From NCBI GenBank assembly GCA_009829735.1, contig CM020620.1, forward strand, positions 2,359,447-2,423,446: a stretch of DNA of 64,000 nucleotides. Direction: 5' to 3'. Positions 33,801 through 47,249 of this stretch are shown here, piece by piece. This stretch comes from Pyropia yezoensis (Eukaryota; Rhodophyta; Bangiophyceae; Bangiales; Bangiaceae). The translations under genes were made by a program, and so were the position numbers. Each line of letters begins with the position of its first letter. Positions within the stretch are counted from its first letter, which is position 1. Under the pieces are notes generated by a model. The model made no database searches, was not told the origin of the DNA, and was given only the letters and a program-made list of their open reading frames with translations.

Positions 33801-36800
33801 TTCGACACAGCATCCGAATGGGTGACATTCCGCTCGCACACTTCTTCCCGCTTCGCCACACGTACGGTGGTCCAGTGTGGATGCTGATTGGTCGGTGACA
33901 CGGCTGTATTTCGACCCACCCCACCACCGACCAGTGGCAATGTGTGGCGGCCGGTCCTGGAGCGGCTACGCAGAGATACGGTATCAAGCACATATTTGCA
34001 CAGAAAGCGGCGTCATGGACCGACACGCACAGCGGTGCAGACGGCAAAGTCCGGTTTTGACTCAAAACCGGACTTTGCATGCCGGGTCGCGCTGGGCCCC
34101 TGTGCGAGAGCTGTGGGTGGCGGTCTCGACGCCATCCGACACAGAATCCAAAAGGGAGACATTCCGCTCGCACACTTCTTCCCGCTTCGCCACACGTACG
34201 GTGGTCCAGTGCGGATGCTGATTGGTCGGTGACACGGCTGTATTTCGACCCACCCCACCACCGACCAGTGGCAATGTGTGGCGGCCGGTGCTGCAGCGTT
34301 TACGAAGAGATACGGTATCCAGCACATATTTGCACAGAAAGCGGCCTCATGGACCGACACGCACAGCGGTGCAGACGGCAAAGTCCGGTTTTGACTCAAA
34401 ACCGGACTTTGCATGCCGGGTCGCGCTGGGCCCCCGTGCGAGAGCTGTGGGTGGCGGCCTTTACGCCATTCGACACAGCATCCGAATGGGTGACATTCCG
34501 CTCGCACACTTCTTCCCGCTTCGCCACACGTACGGTGGTCCAGTGTGGATGCTGATTGGTCGGTGACACGGCTGTATTTCGACCCACCCCACCACCGACC
34601 AGTGGCAATGTGTGGCGGCCGGTGCTGGAGCGTTTACGAAGAGATACGATATCCAGCACATATTTGCACAGAAAGCGGCGTCATGGACCGACACGCACAG
34701 CGGTGCAGACGGCAAAGTCCGGTTTTGACTCAAAACCGGACTTTGCATGCCGGGTCGCGCTGGGCCCCCGTGCGAGAGCTGTGGGTGGCGGCCTTTACGC
34801 CATTCGACACAGCATCCAAAAGGGAGACATTCCGCTCGCACACTTCTTCCCGCTTCGCCACACGTACGGTGGTCCAGTGTGGATGCTGATTGGTCGGTGA
34901 CACGGCTGTATTTCGACCCACCCCACCACCGACCAGTGGCAATGTGTGGCGGCCGGTGCTGGAGCGGCTACGCAGAGATACGATATCCAGCACATATTTG
35001 CACAGAAAGCGGCGTCATGGACCGACACGCACAGCGGTGCAGACGGCAAAGTCCGGTTTTGACTCAAAACCGGACTTTGCATGCCGGGTCGCGCTGGGCC
35101 CCCGTGCGAGAGCTGTGGGTGGCGGCCTTTACGCCATTCGACACAGCATCCGAATGGGTGACATTCCGCTCGCACACTTCTTCCCGCTTCGCCACACGTA
35201 CGGTGGTCCAGTGTGGATGCTGATTGGTCGGTGACACGGCTGTATTTCGACCCACCCCACCACCGACCAGTGGCAATGTGTGGCGGCCGGTCCTGGAGCG
35301 GCTACGCAGAGATACGGTATCCAGCACATATTTGCACAGAAAGCGGCGTCATGGACCGACACGCACAGCGGTGCAGACGGCAAAGTCCGGTTTTGACTCA
35401 AAACCGGACTTTGCATGCCGGGTCGCGCTGGGCCCCCGTGCGAGAGCTGTGGGTGGCGGCCTTTACGCCATTGACACAGCATCAAATGGGTGACATTCCG
35501 CTCGCACACTTCTTCCCGCTTCGCCACACGTACGGTGGTCCAGTGTGGATGCTGATTGGTCGGTGACACGGCTGTATTTCGACCCACCCCACCACCGACC
35601 AGTGGCAATGTGTGGCGGCCGGTGCTGGAGCGTTTACGCAGAGATACGATATCCAGCACATATTTGCACAGAAAGCGGCGTCATGGACCGACACGCACAG
35701 CGGTGCAGACGGCAAAGTCCGGTTTTGACTCAAAACCGGACTTTGCATGCCGGGTCGCGCTGGGCCCCCGTGCGAGAGCTGTGGGTGGCGGCCTTTACGC
35801 CATTCGACACAGCATCCGAAAGGGAGACATTCCGCTCGCACACTTCTTCCCGCTTCGCCACACGTACGGTGGTCCAGTGTGGATGCTGATTGGCCGGTGA
35901 CACGGCTGTATTTCGACCCACCCACCACCGACCAGTGGCAATGTGTGGCGGCCGGTCCTGGAGCGGCTACGCAGAGATACGATATCCAGCACATATTTGC
36001 ACAGAAAGCGGCGTCATGGACCGACACGCACAGCGGTGCAGACGGCAAAGTCCGGTTTTGACTCAAAACCGGACTTTGCATGCCGGGTCGCGCTGGGCCC
36101 CCGTGCGAGAGCTGTGGGTGGCGGCCTTTACGCCATTCGACACAGCATCCGAATGGGTGACATTCGCTCGCACACTTCTTCCCGCTTCGCCACACGTACG
36201 GTGGTCCAGTGTGGATGCTGATTGGTCGGTGACACGGCTGTATTTCGACCCACCCCACCACCGACCAGTGGCAATGTGTGGCGGCCGGTCTGGAGCGGCT
36301 ACGGAGATATACGATATCCAGCACATATTTGCACAGAAAGCGGCGTCATGGACCGACACGCACAGCGGTGCAGACGGCAAAGTCCGGTTTTGACTCAAAA
36401 CCGGACTTTGCATGCCGGGTCGCGCTGGGCCCCCGTGCGAGAGCTGTGGGTGCCGGCCTTTACGCCATTGACACAGCATCAAATGGGTGACATTCCGCTC
36501 GCACACTCCTTCCCGCTTCGCCACACGTACGGTGGTCCAATGTGGACGCTGATTGGTCGGTGACACGGCTGTATTTCGACCCACCCCACCACCGACCAGT
36601 GGCAATGTGTGGCGGCCGGTGCTGGAGCGTTTACGCAGAGATACGATATCCAGCACATATTTGCACAGAAAGCGGCGTCATGGACCGACACGCACAGCGG
36701 TGCAGACGGCAAAGTCCGGTTTTGACTCAAAACCGGACTTTGCATGCCGGGTCGCGCTGGGCCCCCGTGCGAGAGCTGTGGGTGGCGGCCTTTACGCCAT

Positions 36801-39800
36801 TCGACACAGCATCCGAAAGGGAGACATTCCGCTCGCACACTTCTTCCCGCTTCGCCACACGTACGGTGGTCCAGTGTGGATGCTGATTGGCCGGTGACAC
36901 GGCTGTATTTCGACCCACCTCACCACCGACCAGTGGCAATGTGTGGCGGCCGGTCCTGGAGCGGCTACGCAGAGATACGATATCCAGCACATATTTGCAC
37001 AGAAAGCGGCGTCATGGACCGACACGCACAGCGGTGCAGACGGCAAAGTCGGTTTTGACTCAAAACCGGACTTTGCATGCCGGGTCGCGCTGGGCCCCCG
37101 TGCGACAGCTGTGGGTGGCGGCCTTTACGCCATTCGACACAGCATCCGAATGGGTGACATTCCGCTCGCACACTTCTTCCCGCCTCGCCACACGTACGGT
37201 GGTCCAGTGTGGATGCTGATTGGTCGGTGACACGGCTGTATTTCGACCCACCCCACCACCGACCAGTGGCAATGTGTGGCGGCCGGTCCTGGAGCGGCTA
37301 CGGAGATATACGATATCAAGCACATATTTGCACAGAAAGCGGCGTCATGGACCGACACGCACAGCGGTGCAGACGGCAAAGTCCGGTTTTGACTCAAAAC
37401 CGGACTTTGCATGCCGGGTCGCGCTGGGCCCCCGTGCGACAGCTGTGGGTGGCGGCCTTTACGCCATTCGACACAGCATCCGAATGGGTGACATTTCGCT
37501 CGCACACTTCTTCCCGCTTCGCCACACGTACGGTGGTCCAGTGTGGATGCTGATTGGTCGGTGACACGGCTGTATTTCGACCCACCCACCACCGACCAGT
37601 GGCAATGTGTGGCGGCCGGTCATGGAGCGGCTACGGAGATATACGATATCCAGCACATATTTGCACAGAAAGCGACGTCATGGACCGACACGCACAGCGG
37701 TGCAGACGGCAAAGTCCGGTTTTGACTCAAAACCGGACTTTGCATGCCGGGTCGCGCTGGGCCCCCGTGCGAGAGCTGTGGGTGCCGGCCTTTACGCCAT
37801 TGGACACAGCATCATAATGGGTGACATTCCGCTCGCACACTCCTTCCCGCTTCGCCACACGTACGGTGGTCCAATGTGGACGCTGATTGGTCGGTGACAC
37901 GGCTGTATTTCGACCCACCCCACCACCGACCAGTGGCAATGTGTGGCGGCCGGTGCTGGAGCGTTTACGCAGAGATACGATATCCAGCACATATTTGCAC
38001 AGAAAGCGGCCTCATGGACCGACACGCACAGCGGTGCAGACGGCAAAGTCTGGTTTTGACTCGAAACCGGACTTTGCATGCCGGGTCGCGCTGGGCCCCC
38101 GTGCGACAGCTGTGGGTGGCGGCCTTTACGCCATTCGACACAGCATCCGAAAGGGAGACATTCCGCTCGCACACTTCTTCCCGCTTCGCCACACGTACGG
38201 TGGTCCAGTGTGGATGCTGATTGGCCGGTGACACGGCTGTACTTCGACCCACCTCACCACCGACCAGTGGCAATGTGTGGCGGCCGGTCCTGGAGCGGCT
38301 ACGCAGAGATACGATATCCAGCACATATTTGCACAGAAAGCGGCGTCATGGACCGACACGCACAGCGGTGCAGACGGCAAAGTCCGGTTTTGACTCAAAA
38401 CCGGACTTTGCATGCCGGGTCGCGCTGGGCCCCCGTGCGACAGCTGTGGGTGGCGGCCTTTACGCCATTCGACACAGCATCCGAATGGGTGACATTCCGC
38501 TCGCACACTTCTTCCCGCTCGCCACACGTACGGTGGTCCAGTGTGGATGCTGATTGGTCGGTGACACGGCTGTATTTCGACCCACCTCACCACCGACCAG
38601 TGGCAATGTGTGGCGGCCGGTCCTGGAGCGGCTACGGAGATATACGATATCAAGCACATATTTGCACAGAAAGCGGCGTCATGGACCGACACGCACAGCG
38701 GTGCAGACGGCAAAGTCCGGTTTTGACTCAAAACCGGACTTTGCATGCCGGGTCGCGCTGGGCCCCCGTGCGAGAGCTGTGGGTGCCGGCCTTTACGCCA
38801 TTGGACACAGCATATAATGGGTGACATTCCGCTCGCACACTCCTTCCCGCTTCGCCACACGTACGGTGGTCCAATGTGGACGCTGATTGGTCGGTGACAC
38901 GGCTGTATTTCGACCCACCCCACCACCGACCAGTGGCAATGTGTGGCGGCCGGTGCTGGAGCGTTTACGCAGAGATACGATATCCAGCACATATTTGCAC
39001 AGAAAGCGGCGTCATGGACCGACACGCACAGCGGTGCAGACGGCAAAGTCCGGTTTTGACTCAAAACCGGACTTTGCATGCCGGGTCGCGCTGGGCCCCC
39101 GTGCGAGATCTGTGGGTGGCGGCCTCGACGCCATCTGACACAGCATCCAAAAGGGAGACATTCCGCTCGCACACTTCTTCCCGCTTTGCCACACGTACGG
39201 TGGTCCAGTGTGGATGCTGATTGGTCGGTGACACGGCTGTATTTCGACCCACCTCACCACCGACCAGTGGCAATGTGTGGCGGCCGGTCCTGGAGCGGCT
39301 ACGGAGATATACGATATCAAGCACATATTTGCACAGAATGCGGCGTCATGGACCGACACGCACAGCGGTGCAGACGGCAAAGTCCGGTTTTGACTCAAAT
39401 TCGGACTTTGCATGCCGGGTCGCGCTGGGCCCCCGTGCGAGAGCTGTGGGTGCCGGCCTTTACGCCATTGGACACAGCATTATAATGGGTGACATTCCGC
39501 TCGCACACTCCTTCCCGCTTCGCCACACGTACGGTGGTCCAATGTGGACGCTGATTGGTCGGTGACACGGCTGTATTTCGACCCACCCCACCACCGACCA
39601 GTGGCAATGTGTGGCGGCCGGTGCTGGAGCGTTTACGCAGAGATACGATATCCAGCACATATTTGCACAGAAAGCGGCGTCATGGACCGACACGCACAGC
39701 GGTGCAGACGGCAAAGTCCGGTTTTGACTCGAAACCGGACTTTGCATGCCGGGTCGCGCTGGGCCCCCGTGCGACAGCTGTGGGTGGCGGCCTTTACGCC

Positions 39801-40871
39801 ATTCGACACAGCATCCGAATGGGTGACATTCCGCTCGCACACTTCTTTCCGCTTCGCCACACGTACGGTGGTCTAGTGTGGATGCTGATTGGTCGGTGAC
39901 ACGGCTGTATTTCGACCCACCCCACCACCGACCAGTGCCAATGTGTGGCGGCCGGTCCTGGAGCGGCTACGGAGGGATACGATATCCAGCACATATTTGC
40001 ACAGAAAGCGGCGTCATGGACCGACACGCACAGCGGTGCAGACGGCAAAGTCCGGTTTTGACTCAAAACCGGACTTTGCATGCCGGGTCGCGCTGGGCCC
40101 CCGTGCGAGAGCTGTGGGTGGCGGCCTTTACGCCATTCCACACAGCAGCCGAAAGGGAAATTTTCCGCTCGCACACTTCTTCCCGCTTCGCCACACGTAC
40201 GGTGGTCCAGTGTGGATGCGGATTGGTCGGTGACTCGGCTGTATTTCGACCCACCTCACCACCGACCAGTGGCAATGTGTGGCGGCCGGTCCTGGAGCGG
40301 CTACGCAGAGATACGATATCCAGCACATATTTGCACAGAAAGCGGCGTCATGGACCGACACGCACAGCGGTGCAGACGGCAAAGTCCGGTTTTGACTCAA
40401 AACCGGACTTTGCATGCCGGGTCGCGCTGGGCCCCCGTGCGAGAGCTGTGGGTGGCGGCCTCGACGCCATCTGACACAGCATCCAAAAGGGAGACATTCC
40501 GCTCGCACACTTCTTCCCGCCTCGCCACACGTACGGTGGTCCAGTGTGGATGCTGATTGATCGGTGACACGGCTTTATTTCGACCCACCTCACCACCGAC
40601 CAGTGGCAATGTGTGGCGGCCGGTCCTGGAGCGGCTACGCAGAGATACGATATCCAGCACATATTTGCACAGAAAGCGGCCTTATGGACCGACACGCACA
40701 GCGGTGCAGACGGTAAAGTCCGGTTTTGACTCAAAACCGGACTTTGCATGCCGGGTCGCGCTGGGCCCCCGTGCGGGAGCTGTGGGTGGCGGCCTCGACG
40801 CCATCTGACACAGAATCCAAAAGGGAGACATTCCGCTCGCACACTTCTTCCCGCTTCGCCACACGTACGGT
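21819..40871. repeat. 334-bp satellite array, about 57 head-to-tail units
   Basis: The period is 334 bp with some 331-333-bp units; units are usually over 90% alike. Each unit has a perfect 15-bp stem, GCAAAGTCCGGTTTT and its complement, with a 5-nt loop GACTC; an inverted CCAAT box (CTGATTGGTCGG); and a GTACGGTGGTCCA stretch. Because 334 is not a multiple of 3, frames shift between units, so I see no coding role. I recognise no rRNA, tRNA or transposon sequence. The period is close to two nucleosome repeats (2 x 167). Candidate centromeric, subtelomeric or heterochromatic satellite; both ends lie in gaps. Confidence 0.95.
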
Positions 40872-41371
40872 NNNNNNNNNNNNNNNNNNNNNNNNNNNNN
40901 NNNNNNNNNNNNNNNNNNNNNNNNNNNNNNNNNNNNNNNNNNNNNNNNNNNNNNNNNNNNNNNNNNNNNNNNNNNNNNNNNNNNNNNNNNNNNNNNNNNN
41001 NNNNNNNNNNNNNNNNNNNNNNNNNNNNNNNNNNNNNNNNNNNNNNNNNNNNNNNNNNNNNNNNNNNNNNNNNNNNNNNNNNNNNNNNNNNNNNNNNNNN
41101 NNNNNNNNNNNNNNNNNNNNNNNNNNNNNNNNNNNNNNNNNNNNNNNNNNNNNNNNNNNNNNNNNNNNNNNNNNNNNNNNNNNNNNNNNNNNNNNNNNNN
41201 NNNNNNNNNNNNNNNNNNNNNNNNNNNNNNNNNNNNNNNNNNNNNNNNNNNNNNNNNNNNNNNNNNNNNNNNNNNNNNNNNNNNNNNNNNNNNNNNNNNN
41301 NNNNNNNNNNNNNNNNNNNNNNNNNNNNNNNNNNNNNNNNNNNNNNNNNNNNNNNNNNNNNNNNNNNNNNN
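40872..41371. other. Assembly gap, exactly 500 N
   Basis: The second round-number gap. Left is satellite, right is the middle of gypsy gag, with no LTR at either edge. Confidence 0.99.
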
Positions 41372-42590
41372 CTTGACTAGCTTCAAGGCAGCCGCAGACA
41401 AGGCGCTCGTTAACGAGGGGCTGGCTCTGGAGATCCTCCGTTCTTTGTTGATGAACGGGTGCGAGGCATTCTTCGCCAGGCATCCCCGATGCCGGGAATG
41501 AGGGTCGCGGCCACCCCCATGGATTACCGTGGGATATTGAAGGAGCTGCTGAGCAGCTACCTCAGTGAGGACAAGTGCGAGGACCACTATCGGGCCCTTC
41601 GCACTGCCACCGCCCAGTCCTGGAGGATGAGGAGATGTTTGGACGCCGGATCCAAGAGCTCGACTACGAGCTGGGGAAGCTCCTCGGAGAAGGGGAGCTA
41701 CGGGCCATCCTGTTCGCAGGAGTACCCAACTACGTGCGGATATCCGCACGGGGCGCCCAACACGGCACGGACGAACTTCAGTCGACTGATGCATATGTGC
41801 AAGTCCCTAGGGGACGCCTACCGGGTTCTACACCCGGAGTGTGCCTTGGCCCCGAAGCCCAAGGGTGAGGAGGCAAGCCCAGTCTTACCCCGTACCGAGG
41901 CAGGAAGAGGTGGAACGTAAAGCCCGCACCAGTACTGGTGCGACCGAACATACCCCTATTGGTGAGGGTGACCCTCTAGTCGACCAACAGGGCCACCTGT
42001 TGCTTACCGGCGACCGCCGGTGATTTGATGAACATGGTACGGTAGCGTACATCGCCCCGGCTGGAACCCAGTTCCAGGTTAACAAAGGAACGGGGACGGC
42101 GGCGTCCCGTATGTGCGGACTACGGGGTACTCCCCGGTGACGGGTAACCCTCACCAACCCTTGCCAACATGGGCGGTGCGCACGGAGGCACCCCCGCAGA
42201 TTGCGGGCCGACCCAACCGGTTGGGGGAGTCCATGTTCCGGTTGACCCAAGGACCCAAGGCCTACCAGGGAGCAGGCACTCGGGCGCCCGAGGGAGGCAA
42301 CCGTAGCTACGGGGCTTACCCCGATGCGACCTCAAGGGGGGACCGGCACGTCCGGTGTATGTTGTGTGGGGATCCCCAGCACTGGGTGTCTTCCTGCCCA
42401 CTCATCCCCGAGGAGTCTCGGCGGGCAGCGGCGCAACGCAAGGCATCCACCGGGGGGTATCCCGCCCGAGCACCCGGACCCGCACCGGGTAGGCAGCCAG
42501 CTCCAGGTGGAGTACTGGCCGTCGAGGGGGGCACCTCCTCAGCCGGATGTCCCGGCGGACAGCACCCTACCAAGGGCGGGAAACGAGTAA
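41372..42590 (+). pseudogene. gag: Gypsy gag, 3' part (right copy)
   Basis: Corresponds to the gag segment beginning at 13447 and includes the zinc-knuckle region. The frame is broken many times (about ten or more small length differences from the left copy), clustered next to the N gap. From about 43160 onward the two copies are essentially identical. This pattern suggests poor contig-end consensus rather than genetic decay. Confidence 0.7.
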
Positions 42591-42598
42591 GAGGAAGG

Positions 42599-45500
42599 AT
42601 GACCGGGGGCGCTGGGGGTCACCCAAGCAAGCCACCCCGGAGTACCGCGGGGAAAGCCCCACGGAGAGCGCGGTTGAGCCGACGCCGCATCAACCCCCGG
42701 GTACACCTTCCGGCCCCGACGACACGGCGTCAGGGGATTGGATGACCAACCCTCCAAGGTTGGAGGAGAGGACGGGAAGCCCCTTCACGTTGAACCAGAC
42801 AAGGGCCCTGTTCAGGATGCCCGAGCTACACCGGATATCGGTGTAGGACATGTGTTGTTTACCTTGGAGAACTTCAAGGTATCAGCCACACTGGGGGTTG
42901 ACCCCCAGTCGACACGATCGTACTACCCTGTACTGGACACAGGGGCTGGACCCAACCTTATCCGGAAGGATACCCTCCCGGACAAGTGGCTTCCACGAGT
43001 CAGAGTGACTCGGGGACCCACCATCAAGGACGCGAAATGGTCGACTCATTCGTACGACCGCAGCGATGTCGCTGCAGGTTACCATCGGGGATCTCACCAC
43101 GGAAGTTGACTTCCTGGGTATGTGAACGCTATCGGTGCCCTGCATACTGGGGGTGCACCTTCATCAACGTTCACGTTGATGCAATCCGGCCAGGCCGGAG
43201 GACCGTCGAGCTTCAAGAAGCCGACGGGACGAAGCGAGGACACACGGCTATCGTCAGGGACCTGACGCTACAAGGAAGCCACGTTAACGTGGCTGAGGTG
43301 TACGCAAGCGTCGAGCCGAAGACACTTCGGTTGGCCAAGCGGACTCGCTTTGAGCCGTTGTCAGAGACAGTCCTCCCGGTTAACTGCGACCTCGCAGGCA
43401 TCTGCAGAGTCCAGTCCAACCTACGGACGTACAAGCGCCATGGGTTGACCATGGCCAACGGTCTTATAGACCTCCCAGCAGAAGGGTCGTCCCTCCTAGT
43501 GATGGCGAACTACCGCCGTAAGGCAGTCACCCTCCCGAAGGGAACTATCCTCGGGATTGCCGAACTCTACGAAGGAGATATCCTTACCCCTGATAAGGAA
43601 GGTCAAGTGGAACCACTTGAAGTACTGGCGGTCGCCGAGACCACCGAGCGACAGCAACCCGATGACGGGAAGCCTAACCCATCGGCGGCTCCGGCGGACC
43701 TGCCGCCAAAGGACCAAGAGGCCTTGAAGGCACTGGCCGAGGCTGACCTCGACCACCTTCCCCCTTCGGTAGCCGAAGGGGTACGACGGATGCTAAGAAA
43801 GCATGACGTTATGTGGACAGGCGGGGCCTTGGGGACCATTGGGGCAACCCAACATCGTATAGACCTGGTACCAGGCGCACGACCCGCCCGCTCACAACCG
43901 CACCGAGCGGGACCTATGCAACGAGAGATCGTTGATGGAGAAGTGAAGAGGATGAGTGAAGCTAAGGTGATCCGACCTTCGATGTCGGAATGGGGTGCCC
44001 CAGTCGTTATTGTGCCGAAGAAGGATCAAACCCCTCGGTTTTGCATCGATTATCGACGCCTCAACTTGGTTACCAAGAAGGACTCATACCCTTTACCAAG
44101 GATGGATGAATGCATCGACTCCCTGGGGGAGGCAACGGTGTTTACCACCATCGACTGCAATGCCGGATACTGGCAGATCCCGGTGGCGGACGAGGATATC
44201 CCCAAGACGGCATTCGTCTGTCACAGTGGAGTGTACGAGTTCCTAAGGATGCCCTTCGGATTGTCCAACGCCCCCGCTACATTCCAGCGGGCTATCGACA
44301 TCATACTGTCTGGGGTGAAGTGGCGTAACTGCCTAGTGTACCTCGATGACGTCATCGTCTTCTCACGTAACATGGATGACCATGTACAACATGTTGACGA
44401 GGTACTCACCCTCTTGAGGAACGCCGGGGTAACCCTGCGTCTGAAGAAGTGCGCCTTCTTCCAACAGACGGTCGAATATCTGGGCCACCAGATAACCCCT
44501 GGTAAACTAGGGGTACTCGAAGCCAATACCCGGGCACTCCGGGATGCCCGGTTCCCTAACACCCAGACGCAGCTCAAGAGCTTCCTGGGAATGTGCAATG
44601 TATACCGACGGTTCGTCAAGGACTTCGCTCGGATAGCTAAACCGTTAACGGTTCTTACGAGCAGTACCTTACCCAAGGTACTCCAACCCCCTTCGCCTAG
44701 CGAAGAGGAGGCATTCGAGTCGCTGAAGCGAGCCCTACTAGCCCCACCCGTCCTTGCGTTACCGCATAGACGGGGTACCTTCGTCATCGATGTCGATGCG
44801 TGTGATACACAAGTGGGATGCACCCTGTTACAGGGAGAGACGTTGATCGGTACCGATAACGTTATCCCGGACCTACGTCCGGTAGGGTACTTCAGCCGGA
44901 CACTCAACCCGGCTGAGCGGAACTATAGTGCCACCGAGCGTGAATGCCTCGGAGTTATATGGGCAGTGCAACTGCTCCGTCCATACCTGGAGGGCTCCAG
45001 GTTCATCGTGAGGTCCGACCACGAACCCCTACGATGGCTCCTCAACCTTGGTGACAAGGATTCCGATAGCCATGGGAGGCTAGCCCGATGGAGGCTGAAG
45101 ATGGCCGAGCACGACTACCGCACGGTGTATAAGGCTGGGTCAACCCACCACCTCGGAGACGCGTTGTCTCGACTCGACACCCCGAGCGGGGATACCCGCC
45201 CGGTGGACGAGGACATCCCGGTGGTACCGGTGTGCATGGTGGGTAATGCTACCCAGGGTATGGCTGACCATACCATGGCACACCTGGCGTGCCCATTGAC
45301 CCTCGCGGACTTCCGCGAGGCACAGGCCAACGACGATGACTGTAGACGTCATCGTGCTAACCTCCGGGCCGGTACGGCCGGCATCTTCTCCGAGAACGAA
45401 GACGGACTCATATACCGGCGGGCACCCGCCGATGGACGACATCAAGTCGTGGTTCCCGTGTCCTTACGGCAAGCCGTCATGGAACGAGAACATGAGAACC

Positions 45501-46768
45501 CCACAGCCGGACACCCGGGGGGTTCACGTATGTTCGCAGCAATGCGAAGGTTCTTCTACTGGCCAGCAATGGCCGTCGACGTGGTCGACCACGTAAGGGG
45601 ATGCCACCCCTGTGCGCGTAACCGCATGAGTCTACATAGGCAGGCGTCTGCCATGAAGCTATTCCCACCCGATGGGCCCAACGAGCAAGTCGCTATCGAC
45701 ATACTCGGGCCACTTCCGGTAACGGAAGAAGGGAACAGGTACATCCTGGTCATGTCTGACCGATTCACCAAGCTGTCACGAGCGGCAGCCATCCCGAATG
45801 ATACGGCATACACGATTATGAACGCAGTGGTTGACCACTGGATCAGTGCATACGGAGTCATGAAGCAACTCCTCTCCGATAACGGAGCAAACCTTACGTC
45901 GGCATTCTGCACGAAGGTCCTGGGCATGTTCGGTATCGAACCACGTCGGGCATCCGACTACCACCCGCAGTCCAACGGGCAGGTGGAGCGGTTCAACCGC
46001 ACCATCGTAAAGATGCTACAGTGCTACGTGGCCGAGCACACGAACACTTGGGACAGGCTTCTGTCCGTACTCACCCTGGCATACAATGCCAGGCCACATC
46101 GAAGCACAAACATTGCTCCGCTGGAGTGGGTCATGCCACTAGGCGTCGGTAACCTGACGCTGCCACCCGGCAGGTGCACTCGGTATGATACACCGAAGGG
46201 CCGACCCGCCGAACGCATCCACCTAGCTTGGTTGGCCAAGCTATCGTGGATGATTCCTAAGCTCAAGGGTGCCCTTGACAGAACACAACTTCGGTATAAG
46301 AAGAACTTCGACGCCCGACTACGGGTGCGCAACGCAACCCTGGTAACAGGTGACTGGGTCTATATCAGACACCAGAAGTTCCGAGGGAACAAGCTTATGC
46401 AACCGGTCAAGGGACCGTACCAGATCCTCCACAGAGATGACCACTCTGTTATCTTACACTCCGATACGGAGATCCAACGCATCAGTATGAATGATGTCAC
46501 ACCTGCTCCGAAGCCGGAACAGCCTCAGCCGGTACCGGCTGGGTTGCTACATGAAGCTCTTACAACCCACCGGTCGGATGACCCGGTGGGACCGGATGGG
46601 ATTCCATACCAAGTAGAGAGCGTGGTCGGACACACCGACCCGGACATACCAGGACCCTGGTACGTCAAGGTTATGTGGGTCGGATACGACTCACCCACCT
46701 GGGAACAGGCGGCGAATATACCCCGCCAACTACTCATGCCTTACATGAGGCGACGACGCCTACTGTAA
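42599..46768 (+). CDS. pol: Gypsy pol with chromodomain (right copy)
   Basis: Same protein as 14671-18837, at a constant offset of 27,931 bp from about 43160 on. The protease end lies in the error-rich stretch near the gap and is broken a few times. RT (YLDD), RNase H, integrase (DD35E) and chromodomain are open and indistinguishable from the left copy. Confidence 0.8.
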
Positions 46769-47249
46769 CAACCCAACCGACACCGACTTCGGCTGTTGGG
46801 GGGTGAGGCTTATACCTACTAAGTAGGGTGTGACATGGTTACGGCAGACTTAGGTTTCTAAGTCAAATCAGACTTAGGTTTCCAAGTCGAACCAAGCTTA
46901 GGTAACTAAGTAGAGTTAAGCTTAGGTAACTAAGTAAAAACCTGAACCTTAATAAGTTAACTTAAAGGTAAAGGCTAACTCCGATAATATCGAAGTAACT
47001 AGGGAGCTTACACGGGAGGATGACCTCCCCAAGCCAAGACACAAAGTGAGGGAGGATAACCTCCCCAAGCATGAACCAACCGGAAGAAGTTGGGCGGGAG
47101 GCAAGGCACCACTGAGCCAGAAGGGGTACTCCCCAGGGCAGCAAACAGAGGCAAGCAATGCCCCCAGCGGGGGATGAGTTTATACTCACTACTACCCGGC
47201 TACCATAAGGGTTGCCGGGACCCTCTCCCTCACGAACAAATAGCACTCC
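46769..47249. other. Gypsy spacer, right copy
   Basis: Second copy of the 18838-19318 spacer, with the hairpin repeats at 46846-46936. Confidence 0.6.

Noticed and set aside
22150-40800. Many frames of 83-348 codons on both strands of the satellite
   Set aside because: They are the same unit read in different frames, joined only where units happen to be 333 bp. Both strands are equally open, and products lack domains.
21819-40871. CRISPR array or rDNA spacer
   Set aside because: There are no short repeats with unique spacers; whole 334-bp units repeat. No 5S, 18S or 28S rRNA sequence is present in or beside the array.
41372-43160. Decay of the right gypsy copy as evidence of an old insertion
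   Set aside because: The differences stop abruptly about 1.8 kb from the gap, and the rest is identical to the left copy. Contig-end sequence error is the better explanation.
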